The translations under genes were made by a program, and so were the position numbers. A stretch of 20,948 nucleotides of DNA, taken from positions 1-20,948 of IMG/VR virus record IMGVR_UViG_3300000385_000031; one strand, given 5' to 3'. This DNA is from a virus. Position 1 is the first letter of the stretch. Each line of letters starts with the position of its first letter. The notes under the pieces were generated by a model. That model saw only the letters and a list, made by a program, of their open reading frames with translations, did no database searches and had not been told where the DNA came from. Shown piece after piece: positions 20,306 through 20,948 of this stretch.

Positions 20306-20948
20306 GTTACCATCCATAACGAGCAGCATCCCTCGCGATTTGCGCACGTTCTTGGACCGTGTCCGCGAGGCCTTTAACGCGACGGGCGACGGCGAGCTTG
20401 TAACCAAGGGCGCTTTGCGGGAAGCCGGAGTTATCAACGTCGAAAACGGCAGCATTGTGCCCCCCGACTCTGCGGGGGGTGACTACGTCACACCACCTGC
20501 GCCGATGAATCTCACCGCTGACGGCGCTCTCGCAAACATCATTCTCACCTGGGATACCCCCGTATATCTCGGCCACGCGTACGCAGAAATCTGGGCGGCA
20601 GAAGAGCCAGTTGGCGGCGGGTCTCCCTCTCTAGGCGACGCTGTTCTTATCGGGCAGGCGCCAGGTACTGTTTTTTCCCATAACCTTGGCAGCGGGGCGA
20701 CGCGGTGGTATTGGGTGCGTTTTGTCAATATCGGCGACGAACGCGGACCGTACAACGCGGTTGAAGGGGTTCAAGGTCAGACCGGCCAAGACCCGGCGTA
20801 TCTTATGGACGTTCTGAGCGAAGCCTACGGTACCGGAAGCGGGTCGCCTTACTTTACCTTGTCCACACCGCAGGTAATTGACGGCGTTGAGGTTCCCGCC
20901 GGCGTGTATATGTACGATGCCTTTATCTATAACGGCTCGATCACCAAC
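20298..20948 (+). CDS. Central tail fibre / tip attachment protein, partial
   Basis: 217 residues from a GTG at 20298 (GGAG 7 nt upstream), overlapping the previous stop by 8 nt; it runs off the right edge. After a short helix (LPSITSSIPRDLRTFLDRVREAF) there is a fibronectin-III-like domain (about 75-150): PPAPMNLTADGALANIILTW ... YAEIWAAE ... RWYWVRFVN. It ends with GVQGQTGQ and a beta-rich region resembling the phage J-protein central region. Fibronectin domains of this kind occur in host-contacting tail tips. The missing C-terminus probably carries the receptor-binding part. Confidence 0.75.
   Translation, partial: MAKLPSITSSIPRDLRTFLDRVREAFNATGDGELVTKGALREAGVINVENGSIVPPDSAGGDYVTPPAPMNLTADGALANIILTWDTPVYLGHAYAEIWAAEEPVGGGSPSLGDAVLIGQAPGTVFSHNLGSGATRWYWVRFVNIGDERGPYNAVEGVQGQTGQDPAYLMDVLSEAYGTGSGSPYFTLSTPQVIDGVEVPAGVYMYDAFIYNGSITN

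Overview
The window looks like part of a tailed double-stranded DNA phage genome (or prophage) from a GC-rich host, most likely an alphaproteobacterium of the Rhodobacterales type. That host guess rests on the GC-rich codon use, a TIGR02594-like endolysin, a fibre built of 23-residue repeats and a BppU-N-like fibre protein, as I remember these families; I could not search a database. I see head and adaptor genes but no tape measure, sheath or tail-tube gene, which fits a short-tailed (podovirus-like) virion. No integrase, repressor or RNA polymerase is visible, so lifestyle and transcription system stay open.

Layout. Positions 1-1746 carry three leftward genes of unknown function (one runs off the left edge). 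They are separated by regulatory DNA and by an AT-rich, repeat-dense stretch (381-697) that looks like an iteron-type origin. Positions 1747-2539 are a gene-poor control region between the leftward and rightward units. Everything from 2540 to the right edge reads rightward: a small membrane protein, terminase small and large subunits, two small basic proteins, portal, a small helical protein, scaffold, major capsid protein, a small unknown, two head-tail adaptor proteins, a fibre module (11127-16935), a BppU-like protein, a lysis cassette (XhlA-like protein, endolysin with a membrane tail, inner- and outer-membrane spanins), a beta-propeller-like tail protein, and the start of a central-fibre/tail-tip protein.

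The genes form a packaging, head, connector, fibre, lysis, tail order. Many are translationally coupled by ATGA or short overlaps. The most striking non-coding feature is a nearly palindromic 16-bp motif (consensus TGTTKACGTGTTAGCA) found at nine sites, all intergenic. It precedes all three leftward genes, the putative origin, and five blocks of the rightward genes (terminase, portal, the 77-aa gene, major capsid, late fibre/lysis). It is probably the phage's own promoter class or a genome-wide operator. At two of these sites it sits exactly 13 bp from a second, long perfect inverted repeat.

The most striking protein is the 626-residue fibre at 15055-16935. It contains 23 consecutive repeats of exactly 23 residues without any insertion or deletion. 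The preceding glycine-rich adhesin appears to be split into two cistrons.
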